A DNA stretch of 64,000 nucleotides from Mansonella perstans (Eukaryota; Nematoda; Chromadorea; Rhabditida; Onchocercidae). The position numbers and the translations under genes were made by a program. The DNA is taken from assembly GCA_037074765.1 (NCBI GenBank), contig JBAMDO010000009.1, forward strand, positions 347,231-411,230, given 5' to 3'. Within the stretch, counting starts at the first letter, position 1. Each line of letters opens with the position of its first letter. The notes beneath the pieces were generated by a model, which saw only the letters and a program-made list of their open reading frames with translations, searched no databases and was not told where the DNA came from. This document shows positions 13,461 through 28,800 of the stretch, piece after piece.

Positions 13461-15539
13461 TTTGAATGAATTAATTGTTTAGAATCAAATAATTATATCT
13501 CTTTCTTTTGAATGAAATTGTAATTAATTTATAATCTAACTATTATGCCATATAAGAATGTTTCTTTATTTAATGTCGAATACAAAAAATTGTAGCATTA
13601 TTTTAATTGTTAACGAATTAATATGATATTTAAGTAAAGCATTCAATTTCTGATTTAGTTTCTAAATTTATTCATACTATCCCAGACATTCTGACCAATG
13701 TTTCAGTAAACTAAGATAAAATGCCACTGTTTACATATGCCATCATAACGTACTTTTCCTCTCTTTCAGATCGCTAATTCACTTTTTAGTGGTTTACACC
13801 AAAGACTATTTGCATTCTAGCATACCATTTCAACAGACAGTTTAGAGTTTAAATTTATATCTAATTGAAATTAATTACCAGTATATCCTGATGATTATTT
13901 CAAAAGCATAGAATTTAAGAATACTATGAATTTGATTAAATGCAATTTTAATTATAAATTTAATTTAATTTAATTGCAATTTTAATTATTAGCAAAAATT
14001 AAACGAGAAAGGTAAAAGTAAAATCAATATCAAAGTTGAAATTCTAGTGTAAACTATTACAGCACATTTTTCATAGCAATGAAATTGTATTTAATCAAGT
14101 TTTTTGTTTAGTGGAAGAATTTCAAAATATTTAATATTTTTTTAAACTTAAAAAAATCGATAATGTATTTTTTACAAATTAAGAAATTATTATTATTATT
14201 ATTTTTTTTGTGAAAAAATGTTTGCTTATGATTAATTTTAAATGAATAACGCTTATAGTTATTATTCATACAAAAAAGTAAGACTGATAGCGTAAGAGTT
14301 ATCAGTTCTGATACCTTTAAAAATACCTGTCTCTCTCGTAATGCTATCTAGTATTTGTGATATTTTAAAAAGTGATAAATAACTAAAGCACTCTTGGTGT
14401 TATAACTAATATCAAAACTGTCGTTATCACTGAACAACTCTTCTTATCAGTAACGCTATTCAACTATCATTTTTTCAATTTGGTTTGATTGAAGCTTTTA
14501 CCAAATTGGAAGAGTAGAAAAACGAAAATTAAAAAAATGATGCAAAGTTTTTTGAAATTTTGTAAAAAAAATTCAGCATTTGATGAATAATCGTGTCGCA
14601 GAAAGAATGGGAGGAAAATAAAATGTGACACAAATTTGAAAACTTAGCGAATCAATAAATGGCATCAAATACCAGCAATGGATGTTTTAATCTGCAAAAT
14701 GAAATCCTTTTAAATGCTCCTTTGGGATCATGAGATGGCAAAGTAAAATTCAACTTAATTTTATATTTGAAATTTCTATCCATTATTAAGTATATGTGTC
14801 CCTTGTTGAAATTTGCTCATTGGAAACAAAAGACAAGGTTTGAAGAATAAATTATTTGTTTCGCTATTTTATTCTTCTATCCATTTTAGCCTCACTCAAT
14901 TGAAATGGTCATTCATATCAATTCTCCACAAAAATTTTTATATTTTTCATAAAAAATGATTTTAAATCAATTTCAATCAAAAACACATCAAAGAATTTTT
15001 TGATTTTTTCGATTTTAATAAATTTATTCGATAAGAAGCAGACAGTTACTTTATTTTTCAAAATTTTTTTTCGCTCAATGTTTACTAAGATAATGAAAGA
15101 AAGTGTTGATTCCTGTCTTCTTATATTTAATCGATTTTTCAAAGTTATTTTTTAAGCCATTTTAGTCTTTCGTCCTTGTGTCTGATATGGCACACCTTCA
15201 AATATTCATTAAAGTGTTTCTGTTTTGAAGAATGTCATTGAATCGTTGAGGCAGATGATTAGTTTGTATTGGATAGTAGCTTGAAATTTTAATAAAATTA
15301 AGAATTTCTTACTATCAAGCTATCATTAGTTGCCATTTTTGCAGGTATACTATAAAAGTATATTGAGATATGTTGTAAAACGGTCATTTAGTGGTAAATA
15401 ACAGCAAAATGGTTAGAATGACAAATGCTATCATTAAAGGATGGTATCATAGTTGAACGGTTGTAATTATAACTAGCATTTTCTGAAATTCAAATAATTA
15501 TGTTGAAAATTTTCTAATTTTCATCTTCAGTGTTTTTAA

Positions 15540-15580
15540 AATTCCAAGATTTTTCTGTTTAAAACTGAAATCTTGGAATT
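15540..15580. repeat. short perfect hairpin
   Basis: AATTCCAAGATTT (15540-15552) and AAATCTTGGAATT (15568-15580) are perfect reverse complements around a 15-nt loop. Isolated; no adjoining feature explains it. Confidence 0.55.
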
Positions 15581-17754
15581 GTTCTTGTGTCAAAAAAATC
15601 TTATTTGTAAGATGCTGCAAAAGATTGAACAAAATAATCACATCAGTTCAATAATTGTATCAAAACTAAATATTTACTTTTTATCTCATCGAAGTTAATT
15701 TCTTTTCCTTTGATGAATGCCATGAAAGTCGTAATTTAAACTTCTAGGACTGAAATTTTCATTCAATAATTAACTGAATTGCTATGATGATGGAAAGTCT
15801 GTGAATAGCCCAGTGGAAGAAGCGAAAACTTCCTTTCTTGTCCCATTTCTATTACTTCGTAATCTTTCTGCTATAACTTAAGAAGGAAATAACTTGAAAG
15901 TTTAAATGAAAAAAGTTTGATAAAATACTAGTCTGATATGATTATAAAAAGTTTTTTTGTGAATAAGTGATTGAATGAATGGATGAGAGAAAGAGCGATG
16001 ATTGCATTGCTATAAAAAAAAAAATAACTAATCAAAATTTAATAAAAAAATTTCTCTAAAAAAAAAAGAAAACATCAAAAGGGCCGGCTAAAAGCGAATC
16101 GTACAATTGAGATGAAATTGCTTTCACTGATATGCTGCGTATTTAAAAAAATTTCTCTAATTTAAATCATTTGACAAAAACTAATTAGCCTTGGAGGAGG
16201 GGCAATAATGTACAAATATTATATTTATACAAATGAATAAATGATGATTTAGATAGCAAATGACAGTAATGATAAACGTGATGCTAACAAGGGTATTCAT
16301 AATATTAGTGACGTGATCGTGATATTAGCGGAGGGTATTCATAATATTACTAATGATAATTATGACATTAGCAGGCAGAGATAATTTTAGTAATTTGTTA
16401 AAAAGTTTAACAACAAAATTGCTGGAAAAATTGCACTTCTGATATTGTTTTCAATAAATTTGTGTAATTAATAGAAGCAGAAAATAAAGAGAATAACAAT
16501 AATTTCAGATGAAAAGAAAATGATGGGTGTATCAAATATTCCAACTGATCGCTTTTTGTTAAGTGTCAAGCAAAAATTTATTAAATTTAACAATGGAATG
16601 GATGAAGAGACGAGACTAGACGGAGGAAGAGAAGAGAGAAGGCGGAGATGAAGATGATCAAAAAACTTGATGAATGATTTGATTTGAGAAATGAAATTTG
16701 AGAAGAATTGAAAATTCTCCCTTCTTTCTTCCTATTTGCCAGTAGAATCTTCCGTGATACTATTTATCTTGACAAATGATCAAACTGTCACTAATTATTT
16801 GAAGTTGCGATAAATGGCAGAATTAATTTGTATTAGTAAACTATGAAATTAATAACTTATAATCACATAACTAATTGTCAACTTGTTGAAACATATGCAT
16901 ATTGCTTATTTCACTTGAATAGCTATAGTACAAAACGAACAAATTCAAACTTATCACTTTTGCACTTTGCTATCTTTTACGGGGCTGAATTAGCATTATT
17001 AGTAGAAATGGAATAATAAAAATAGAAAATTTGAGTATTTGAGTACGAGAAATGGTGATCTGACGAAGGAAAAGTGTAGAAATCTAGAAGATTTTTCGGC
17101 GATTAATGTTGAAAATGATTAGCATTACGATAGTAGGACAGACAGCAGAAAATTTGACATTTCATACAAATTTCTTAACCAAACGCAATTTATGGAATGA
17201 TTTGTTTGACAATGACAAAGCTTATGTATAAATTTTTTAGTTGGAAGTTTTGTTGATGATAACTTTATTAAGCTAATAAATATATAATAATAAATTATTA
17301 CAGTCATAATAATGACAATAATGATCATTGACCAATCTCCAATGCTATTTGCTTAATTTGAAAAAATAATTAATTGAATTTCACGAATTTTTTTTGTTTT
17401 AAAATTTCTTGGTTCTGACGATGAAATTTTATTAGCAAAAATGTAATTACTATAATAATGACTCAAATATTACAATTAATCTAACTGTTGCATGCTGTTA
17501 ATCATTGGTCAACAGTTGCTCAGATAAAACTGAAATTTTTCAAATAATTAATTAAAATAATTCTTTAGCGTTTAATAACAGGATAGATATTACTGATTGT
17601 ATGCCTAAAGTCATAATCGTAACAATAAAAATTATTACAGTCGTAATAATGACAATAATAGTTACAATACTATTAAAAGTAATGAATATAACAATGCTAA
17701 GAAAATAATAACTAATGGTGTTCATTAATTTTAATACAGTAATAATTAATAATT

Positions 17755-17885
17755 AAAAATAATAATAATAACAATAATAATAACAATAATGATGATAATA
17801 ATAATAATAATAATAACAATAATAATAGTAACAATAATAATAATGATAATAATAAACAGTATTAATAATAATGATAATGGTAGTG
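17755..17885. repeat. (AAT)n/(AAC)n microsatellite
   Basis: About 130 bp of imperfect AAT, AAC and GAT trinucleotides. Smaller AATAATGACAATAAT-like words occur upstream near 17305 and 17645. Confidence 0.9.
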
Positions 17886-20679
17886 ATAGTGAAAATATTG
17901 CGATAAAAATATACTTAATGATAAGAATGATGATAACACTGATAGAAACAGTAGTAATTTAGGCCCATACAACATCATTAACTTCTTGGTGTTAGCTCAA
18001 ACTTTTTCTTTGCCTTTTTTTCTCTTAATTTTCTTCATTTTCATTGTTTTCTCTCACTTTTTCTCTTTTCTGCTGTTATAATTACCATTCTTTTTTCCTC
18101 CTTTTCACTTCTGCAACCGTTCGTAAACTCTTTCAGAAATATCAAACGATTAAAAATTTCAAACTTTCTTATTCAAAAATGTTTCATTCATTATTAATTA
18201 TTCCATTTCAAACTTTTTTCACAAATGTTTTATAATTTTTCCTATAGCATATCTTGTTCAATCAATGAAAATTTACTAATTCAATTAGAATTATTTCAGT
18301 ATTCCACTTTATATGCTAATTTTGTTTGCACTATTTAATTCTATAATATTAGTATTCGTATACTTAGTGCATAATTTATTTTCATATTTGATTTCATGCA
18401 TTACTACATCACCAGCATATATAATCCTGTAATTTCTTTTGAAAGCTTGACGATATGAAAATAATTTTTTGGAATAGAATGAGATCAGAGTACTTATCCG
18501 GAATGTGGGATTTATGCTGCTCAGTTTTACTTCATCGTTCACACTTCACTTAAGAATTAAGAAAGCCTCAATTGGTTCAATTAAATTTCACCAAACAAAA
18601 TAAAAAAGTATTGATTGATTCAGTTTCATTGATACGATTTAATAAATTTTCAATGTATCACAAATTGAAAATTTATGCCATAATTTCTGCTTTTTTTTTT
18701 GCAAAAATTAAAAAGAATATTTTATAACAGAAAAAATATTCAATCAATGATAGTTTTTTGCACTAAAGTTTCTAATCAGTGCATTATTCGAAAAGCAACA
18801 AAAACTAATTCATTAATTAACTGAGGCAGGAATATGTAGATTGAAGATAAATTCATTGAAATAATTCATAAGGACCATGATTGGGGATGTTATGAGGATA
18901 AACTTTTGTAATAAATCAATATGATTATCGTTTTATCCATCTCAAAATTCTGTATGGGAAATGATTGATTGCTATATGAAAAAAGTAATGCTTAGATATC
19001 GATGTTAGAAGTGCACAATTTGAAAGTGATTAATTATTACGGTTAATGATTATTAAGCATTGCAAAAGTTTGCAATAAATATTGGCGATTTCATTTGATA
19101 AATGAAATGATTTCGATCAGTTTAAAGATTAAAAATCAACGAGGTAAGTTCGATTTATTTTGAGGGAATGCATTGAGTGAAGAAAAATAAAGAATGCTAT
19201 ATTGATTATTGCAAATCTTTGTGCTCTAATGATGCAAGTGTATTGCTTAGTAAACCAAAAATGCCAATGAAATAGCCTCAAGGCATATGTATCACATAGC
19301 AGTACAATGCATGATAGGTGATTGACATTGACATTTTTATCAGAGTTTTTACAATTCTTAAATTTAATCAACGCATTTATCAATCCAATTATTTTTTAGG
19401 TATTTTAGAAATTTGAATTTCTACTTTAATCGAGTAAAAAAAGTAAAAATTTGCTTACGAAAATGGAAGAAGAGATTTATTAGAAAGCATCAAAAGTACT
19501 CTAGCGCAAATTTAGTTCCGGAAAAGTCTTACAAATTATTATTTTTTTTTGGGAGTTTCAGGACTTTCAGGAAGAAAAAAAAACCTTCGAGTGGTTTATT
19601 TATTGTATGATCTTATTTTTTAAATTGATTAATTTTTTTTTCGACAAATACATGAACTGCCAAATTGCAATTAATTTGCAATCTTTCCAAAGACAATTGA
19701 ATAAACGGATAACGACGAATAAAAAGGTTTTGAAAATTTAAAAGCTTATATATATATGTCTATTTTTATTAAAATCATATGATGGACGACAATTACAAAA
19801 ATCATTGCTATTTCAAAAGTTGCAAAACAAAGTACATACAGGATATTAGCATGCAATCAGTTCGGCTTACACAACGGTATATTATATTTAAATAAAAATT
19901 AAATGCGTTTTAGCTAATTTATTATTTTGAAGCTAATTCGTAAGAATATGAGCTCAATGATCGCAAGCTTTGAAATGAATTATTGGCAGAATTTAAAATC
20001 CTTTTTAGATACTATTTGAATAATAAAATAGCAAATTAAATTTTAATTCTCGTTTTAGATAGGAAAGTTTTCAAAATGTAATTACATTTGGTAAGTCTAC
20101 TAAAGTGACACCAAAATTATGCTAATAATCGTTAGTTCCCTGACTTTATTGCTAATTACTGAAGTTATTAATTATACAAAAGTTCAACATTTCTATTATT
20201 TTCATCGTAATAAGAACATACTATTCTAATGAAAAAATTTCGCCTGGTATACTACTAAGAAGCTCAATTACTTAGCGTAAAACAGGGTTGAAGATTGAAA
20301 TGAATTAATTAGCAAAATACACTTAACTTTCAAATAATATTTCTTATGAGATTTTTGAAAAAAATTGAATGTCGGAAGTCGCTGAATGCTTGAAGAGGAT
20401 CAGACAAATGTGAAATGTTTGTTGTTTCGAAAGTGACAACAATTGCTTTTAAAAATATCATTTGAAAGAAAATCCTTTATTTTAATTAAATTTCGTTTAA
20501 ATCTTCTTATTGATCGTTATTAAACGCAGTTGCTTTCACAATTGTTGTTTTTCTTCATTTCAATGTCAGTAAAATTTAACTTTACAAATTTCATCCATTC
20601 AACAATTAAAAATGCAAAATAGGAATTCGTGGTGAGATAAGAATTAGTGAAAGGATGAGAAATGAGAAGAAATACGTCT

Positions 20680-20862
20680 CTACCAAATGATGTCAACCAA
20701 TCGTTGCACACGCAATTTAACATTAATGAGATTGGACAAATATGAAGGACAGTGACCATAACATTGGAAACATGGATTATTATGACTGTCGCAGTATCGA
20801 ACATTGTCAACTTCCCGACCGATAAGCAATCTCGTATCAGAAATACATGTATTTATATATGT
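20680..20862 (-). CDS. candidate cysteine-rich coding exon, unrecognised
   Basis: On the minus strand, an open stretch of 60 codons follows an AG at 20863-20864 and runs to TAG at 20680-20682, with a possible GTAGAG donor just before the stop. It contains Cys spaced C-x6-C-x2-C-x3-C in RYCDSHNNPCFQCYGHC, and has higher GC content and sequence complexity than its surroundings. No initiator Met lies in frame, so it would be an internal or terminal exon. I know no family with this pattern and cannot place its neighbours. It may be chance. Confidence 0.2.
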   Translation of the reverse strand, partial: TYINTCISDTRLLIGREVDNVRYCDSHNNPCFQCYGHCPSYLSNLINVKLRVQRLVDIIW

Positions 20863-23282
20863 CTATTTGGCTGTTCTGTTTGCTCAGTTTCGTATAATTC
20901 CTTTGAATTTTATTGATCTGATCAGCAAAGTATCGAATCATCATTTGTTGAATGAATTTGTAAGGAACAAAGAAAAAAACGAATACATGTCATTTGCAAC
21001 GGAATTACACTTAATTCAATTGTTGTCAAAAATTTACAAAAAATAGTAATCACGAAGAGTGATAAATTTGATCAAAGATATGTCAGAGGCACGTTGATTA
21101 GTTTCATTAGCGAATCCATAAGTGATAATATCAAGAATTATTAAAGAGTATAATACAGAGAGAAAGAGAAACAAAGAGATATTTGAAATTTTTGTTAAAA
21201 ATAAATAAAATATTTGCTTCAAATGAAATATTCTTAGCATGTTCTACTAGGCAAAAGAATGATGAACCAGTGATTTGCTTCATAAAAAATTCTGTCAAAA
21301 TTTGATAAAAAGTGGGAAAAATGAAATATTCATTGAACGATAGCATTTCATAAGGAAAATATCATTTTGCTGACAATTTGTTTTTCGCTGTTCACTTATG
21401 ATATTTCCTTTATTGTTTTTTTTCTGTTTACAAAATGCCAATTGCTAATTTCATTTATTCATTCATTGAATTGTTCAATAACAGTCTTTCCTGAAATGTG
21501 TGATATCACTGAAAGGAACAGACGAAGAAATCAGTGATAGTAAAAGTTGACTGCATTCTTGCATTACTTTATTAAATGCAATTAATCAGATAGTTTTTCA
21601 TTAATTGAATTTTTTCAAATTTAGAAATTGTTAGAAAATTTTAAAAATTTTGTTGGAAATATGCACGAAATAATGGCAAACGAAAATAAAGCTTATTGTT
21701 TTATTTTCAACTTTTCTTCTCTCCTTTTTATTTTGTTGCCTTTTTCTTTCGAAATTCATGAAATTTCATGCGAACATTTCAGGATTTTCCAGAATAAATT
21801 ACGATAATACAAGAATGCTTTTCGGCAAGCATATCGTTGCTTTCTTGCTCGTTCGTAAATTTATTTTGAAGTAATTTATGAAAGAATTTGATAAATGATG
21901 AAGTCGAAAAATCAATGTGGCGAAACGACAATGTTGCGAGGATTCATTCTGTCGGTTAACATTATTCCTGTTGCTGTTTTAATTTCCGTTTTTCAGATTT
22001 TGTGCCATCCGACTTCAGTGCAAAAATATTAATTGGTTGAAAGGAAATTTTGAATTGGCTTAAAATAATTCGTTTAATTACCATCTGTTTATTGGCATTT
22101 ATCTCTTTGCACGTTGATTTTTCTACCATTTTTTTACTTCTATTTCTTTTTATCTGTATTTATTAGTCTATTTTGTATTTCTATACCAATGATGAATGGC
22201 AAACAGAACATTGAAATTGACTCAAACTTGTTCTTTTATCATAATTTTTTATTTCATTGAGATTTTTTCTGCGATAATTTTGCAAATATTACAAATTGGA
22301 ATTTTCACTTTTTCTTTATAATAACTGTATGACTCATTGTCGCTGAAAAAATGTCTTCGAAGTGTCACATAAATCAAAAACATTTTTAGTTATTGCAATT
22401 TATAATTGCTAAAGAACATTCTTCCATAATTTCAAATTGATTTTTATTATAAATAAAGTGAAAATCAAGCAATAAATGTTGGAATGATATTTTTAAGCAA
22501 ACAAATTTAGATCAAATTTTTTTCTTAAATTTAAATGAAAGATTTTTTAAACTAAAAGTTGCGATTTTGATACCTAAAGTAGTCAAATAAACATGTAAAT
22601 CAACGTTCTCTCCAGTTTTCTTTCCAGCCTTCTGCCCATATTACAGTATTTCGTATCTTATGGAAAATGAACGAACAGACCAGTTATTAATTATAAAATA
22701 TTCAGTTATTGATTTGAGAAAATTTTTAAATCATAATTAGATACATATTTGTATGTTTTACAATGCATGCCATGCTGTTTCTTTGTTTATAAAATATATG
22801 AAATTTTTACAATTTTTAATCCCTTCAAAGTCATTGATATTAATGAAGCAATTTTAGAATACTTAATTTTTTTTCTTCTTTTCGGTAAGTTTGCAAATAA
22901 CTTAATAAATATTTGAATTGTATAAAATTAAAAAAAATTCTTTTATTTTAAAATTGCTAGCGAAAATTTTCAGCCATTTTCTGTTTCTGCCACATTTGAT
23001 ATTGTTCGACAAAGCCATTCACTTCACATTTTGAAAGTAACTCTGGCAAATAATACAGTATCCCTGATAGGTTTTTCATTCAATAAATGAACGTTTATTC
23101 AAAAATTAAAAAAGTTTTGAAACAAAAAAAAAAAATTGACCTCTGATTCAAAAAATTGACCTTTGATTTTGATATTTTATCCAAAGTTTGTCTCATTCCT
23201 ACCTTCTGTCGTGAATTTTGTGTGAGAGGTCAACTCTTAGCCAATATTCTTCAATGATTTGATCACGAATTGTTGTGTTAGG

Positions 23283-23374
23283 TTGAGTTGCGGAAACACC
23301 TCAAGCTTGGGTAATTAAACCGTTGCTTTGAGTTGAGTTGCGTTGACACCTCAAACTTGGGTAATTAAACCATT
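23283..23374. repeat. two tandem copies of a ~46-50-bp unit
   Basis: The unit GAGTTGCG..ACACCTCAA..TTGGGTAATTAAACC appears twice in direct orientation with a few substitutions. Confidence 0.75.
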
Positions 23375-24036
23375 TATTAGAATAATTGGATAACGCGAGA
23401 ATTAATGTAACAATTATGTAGAACACGCATTTAATGGTAACATTAATATAATAAAAATGGTAATGATGAAGAGAATAGAACCAGTAGCCGTGGATGTGAA
23501 CAAATCCCAAAAAATATGGTCTTTTTGGGATGATTGAGAGTTTATATACTGAGTATTGTAGGCGGAGAAAACTTGTATTAATGAGTTGAGTTATAAGAAA
23601 CTAAAGATCATAAAAAATGAAATCCTTTGTACAGATAAGCTTGGTTGAGAAGGTACAATATATTGCATGTAAGCATAAGCATCAAACAAAGGATTTCGAC
23701 ACAGTTACAGAATGGTTTTGGTTAATAAGATGTTAATTGCAGCTGCCTCTTTGTTAGTTTATGGTAGAAGAGTTTGACAGCTTATAATTGGAACAAAGAG
23801 ATTAAACATTACGAAATTAATTAGATGGCTCATAAAAGCCGTTAATACAATCAGATTTAAACCCTATTGGGAATTTCGCGACAGCTTCTACTCTTAAACT
23901 TTTACCATAGCTGTTTACTTTCATTTTCTTCTCTTTTTTGCTTCTGAATTTTTTCTTCTTTCAGTCTAATTTAAAAGTGATAGTAATATTTTTTAGTTAT
24001 ATCTCGACGATGCTGTAATATTATTAATTCTGTTTG

Positions 24037-24139
<103 letters not shown>

Positions 24140-24852
24140 TAGACATTATCTTTCTAATCTTTCTGATTTAATTTTTTTTTTAAATTTCCAATATTTTAAT
24201 TGTTAGAAAAATTCAGCCAAGTAAATGGATAAAAATATTTTGATTGTTTCATTCAAATATTTCATTGTGGAATTGTTTATTTCAAAAATTATTCGTAATT
24301 TCTCAACTCTCATATAGTTAATTATTTTTGTTTTCACTCATTTCCAGCAAAATATTTCAAGCTTTCCTACTGAGATTTAATTGAAATGAAATTTAACCAT
24401 TTCCATTTGAAATTGAAAACAAGCCTTAGCAATTAAAATTAAAATTTGAAAATTTTGATTTTTTTTTTTTTTTTTCCATTTTTGTAACATTGAAAAAAGT
24501 AATTTGAAGAAGAGACATATTGGAGTAAAGAAAAAAGTTGAAATTTTATGTAGCATTGAATTTAATTATTTTTGTTTTTCAACAGCAAATCAATCATTTC
24601 TCATCGCTCTTTGCTCTTAGCATTTATGATTGTAACAATAAAATTGTGGAATGAAAACTCCTTTGATTTATCGATTTTTTGCTCATAATTGAAATTTTGA
24701 AATTTTTTAACAGAAATTTAAAGCCTATTTTTGAAGATTTGAAGTTAAAATTAATTTGGAAATTCGAAAACAAATTAGAATTTGAATATAATTGAAATAT
24801 TTTGTTGAATTTTTATGGTCTCTCTTTTGCATATCAGTTGCACATTCTGAAT

Positions 24853-24966
24853 GTGTGTGTATGTGTGTGTGTGTGTGTGTGTGTACGTGTCTGTCTCTTT
24901 TTGTATGTGTGTTCGTGCATTTGTGTGTCTGTGTCTGTCTATATATGTATGTGTGTGTATGTGTTT
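24853..24966. repeat. imperfect (GT)n microsatellite
   Basis: GTGTGTAT-type repeats with interruptions. Open frames rich in Cys, Val and Met on both strands are artefacts. Confidence 0.92.
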
Positions 24967-25113
24967 GTCGGGCACAGTTGGAATAGTTAATTTGATAATT
25001 TGGGAGATTTTAGAGAAGTGATAAAATTTACGAAATAATCTGTGTTTAAATAACTGAGAAAGTGAACAATAGAAAAAAAGTAAAAAAAAAATACATGAAA
25101 TTTGTTATGAATT

Positions 25114-25153
25114 GAGTGAGAGAGGAGAGAGAGAGAGAGAGAGAGGGAGAGAA
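25114..25153. repeat. (GA)n microsatellite
   Basis: GAGAGAGG-type purine tract of about 40 bp. Confidence 0.9.
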
Positions 25154-25839
25154 AAGAACATATTGAGAAGAAATGACTAAACAAGTTTGGCTACTAGTGA
25201 TATAATAGTGATTATGGTCAGCTGATAATGATAGGGCTAAAGATTAAGAATAATTCAGTAATTGAATTATATAAGTCAGTAATTGAGCTATATAAGTCAA
25301 TAATTGAGTCATATAAGTTACATATATAAGTTATATATCTAATTTTTTAGCTTCAGTTTCATCGTATCGATAGCCTTTACTGATCCATTTTTATTTACCT
25401 TAAGTATTTGGTAATTGTCTTCAGGTTAATTAATTTAGATTTCAGCATGAGAAAAGAAAAGAGTGATATTTGTTCTTTTATATAAATTAATTTAGCCAAT
25501 TTCGATTAAGCCAATAAAATTCGATTAAATGAAAAATGTATGAGATATTTAGAAGTTTAATAAATGAATCAATAAATGGCCAAATAAATAGCTAAAAATT
25601 TAACTAAATTTAACTGAATTAGCTTATAAGTAAGGATTGATTAAGCTTTAATTTCATTGCATCAGCTAAATTCTTATCGTTGTTATTTCTCTATTATTTT
25701 CATTAAATTAAATTTGCAATATTAATTAGGAAGTAAGTTACAATTTTTCATAATTTTTCGTCAGCTGCTTGTAATTATTTATATCTTAGATGTTCCATCA
25801 AATTTAAACGATTACTGCTTGGCTTAAAATTTTGCACTC

Positions 25840-25841
25840 AG
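25840..25841 (+). promoter_or_regulatory. candidate trans-splice acceptor for phospholipase D
   Basis: TTTTGCACTCAG ends 17 nt before the proposed initiator ATG at 25859. A pyrimidine-rich 3' splice site this close to a start is the usual signature of spliced-leader addition in nematodes and supports the choice of start. Confidence 0.4.
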
Positions 25842-25858
25842 TTTTGCTTTTGCTTTGA

Positions 25859-28800
25859 ATGGCTGATGGAAATGACAATGGAGATTTCGATGGTTTTGTT
25901 TGTGATTGTATCGCAGCTCAGCTCAAAGAAATATTACCTGGTTCACCAAGCGATAAAAGTTTGTTCCTTATCTAACTTATCTGTCATATCAGATGAACTT
26001 ATCAGCTTTGAGACTAACACGGATGATTATTTGACAAACAATTTATAAGTAATTAACTTAAATAATCATGATATCATATTAAATTTTTTATTTATGAAAA
26101 AAAAGAGAAAAAATTGACTCACAGAAGATGAATTCAGTAAAGTATTTTTGGCAATTATTATCTTTAATTTGTTTATTGGATAAAAAATTTGCATGAATTT
26201 ATCCATATTTGATTGTCTTTTTTAAAGCTAATAAATGTTTCAAATTTGTTTATTATTGGCGACTTTTATTGTTTTGATATCTTTTTTAAGTGCTTTTTGG
26301 CTATGGAATAATAATAATAATTTGGCGATCATTTTGTTTTATTTTACTTCAATAATTTTTTCTGTACCTTAAAATGTATGCATGAAGAGAAGTAGTTAAA
26401 TTTTCTAGATTAAATTTTTCAGATATTTTATTTTTCTACATTAGATTATGATAGGTTTTTGCTATTGTTTCAGTTGGTATTGTACCATATTTGTCAACAT
26501 ATGATACCAAAGATCAAGCACGACACCGTGGTTATTGGATTCCCGGTGTACCAGTAAATGCTCGAATAACCGATGTAAAACGAGATCACAAATTCGGATT
26601 GCATCTCATAAATGCTTATTTGTAAGATTTTTTAATTGAAGTTTACTTTCATGGAAAATTTCTTTCAACTACAATTTTATCACATTTGAGTATCACTTTA
26701 ATTGATTGGTCATTACATAAATTTTGGCATGATCGTTTGTACTGTGTAATAAGCTCGCTGACATATGACAGATGGAAATTTGTACTAGAAGGAATAAAAT
26801 TAAATAAATGAAAATTTCAATTGATGAATTTCAATTAATTGCTGGGTTTTTTATTTCAGTGAACTGGTTAATAAATTTTCTCAAGTTTGCCTATTCGTTA
26901 CTAGCAAAGATTACATTAAATTCTATCAGTAATTTGCATTTGATAAATGCAATAGTAACATAAATTAGTGGTATAAGTTTTTGTTGCTGTATTAAACAAC
27001 AACAAAAAATGCTGTATTTTTTTGTTGTTGTATTATTGTTGTATTGTTTTGTTGTTGTTTGTTGTTTGTTGTGTTGTATTATATTTTTTTTTGTTGCATT
27101 TAACGTAATGAGAGACTTTTTACATTAGGTACGTGATTGAACTAGAACATGGACCATTTCGGTGGACAGTTGTTAAGCAAAACAAGGATTTCGCAGTACT
27201 TGCTGCTCGGTTACTTACACATCGTGCTGCAGAACGAATACGAGCTCCGGTTAGGAGGTGGGCTTTTCTTTTCATTATATAAGCAATGGTGACTTCATTT
27301 GATATCGCAACCTGGTGATCTCCTGAATTCTATAATATATTCAAGTAATGAGGCCCTGGACCATAGGCATTTGCGAGAAACATCTGGACCATAGGCATTT
27401 ACATATATTTTTAGTTAACTAACTATAAGCGGTAAGAGCTAAAATAAACATGAAAAATTCACTTTAATATCGAGACTTGAAAAATCTGATAAACCGCTCG
27501 GGTGGCTATAGCAAACGAAGGATACTTGATTAATTTCGTCTGAAATCTGTATTATTCTGCAGTCCTATGACTGTTTTTGATTGAAAAAGAAATTAGATTA
27601 GGAAAGCCGGGTTGGGCGAAAAACAATCTGAGAGACAAAATGGCCGGAAGTTTGGAACAATTTTAATTTTCAAGAACTGACCTCTGTTTTGGTAGTGGAA
27701 TTAATTTTAATTTGAAGGATACACACAGCAATGTCTTTACCATTCGTTTAATTTTAACAGTTCAACTTTTCCTTAAAATTATTACCGATTAATCAGTTAT
27801 CAATAATAATAATGCAAATCAATTTTTTTTTGAGGTTACGACATGGGAAGGAACTGTAATCATTTCGAATAATTTTTTTTCTTTTGTGTGTGTTTTTCTG
27901 TTGTAAATATATTTGATTTACTCAAGCATCTGACTTTGTCGCGCATGTTTTCCTGGTTGTCAAATATCTTCTCTTTGTACTTGTAATGACATTAGAAATA
28001 ACTATATTTTCTAAAATTTCCAAAAAAAAAATTTTTGGAAATAATTTACCCGATTTCTTTAGCCGACATTTTTTCGCAATGAAAGTTTCATCAAATTTAA
28101 GGAAAATTATCGCCTAGGTTTACTTATTCTTGCATTTTTTATTAGTGTTTATTATTATATGGTTATATTAAGCTTGATATCAAAAACTTTCTGCACGTTT
28201 CGAGCTCTTGTTTCGTGATTCCAGTAGATTGATGGATTAATTTTTTACAAGTTGGTTTCTCTATCTTAGTGCGTCAAAGTTGCCAGAGAACCTAGATTTC
28301 CGTAAACGGTCACCGAAAACAAAACATTGCATGTTTTTGTTTGTGTTTTTGTATGTTGTGAGTTGTGTAGTGATATTTATCTTCAGTTTGTTTATGATAT
28401 AGTTCGCCACGAGTTTTAATGATGCTTGGTATTGCAGAGCACAGGAAGCCTTGGATGATGCGCTTGAGTCGATTGGTATTGATGTAATACCGGATCATAG
28501 AGATAATTGTCCATATTATAAAATATCGGAAGATCAGAAGGTTATATTTGAAATGATAAATTGGACTGTGATGTTTTTTATAAAGATTTCTTTATGAATT
28601 CATTTTCAGATCTTTAAGTTGAATAGATCTGATGATGTTAACAATATACAGCAAAATGATGCTTTGGAAAAAGATACTAATGCGAGCCAACAACCAGTTT
28701 TTACTAATTCCGCTGGGACTTCTATAACTCCTATACCGAATGGTTCATTTAATTAATTTTTAATAGTAGCGTCTAACATCAAATAGAGCAATTAAAACAA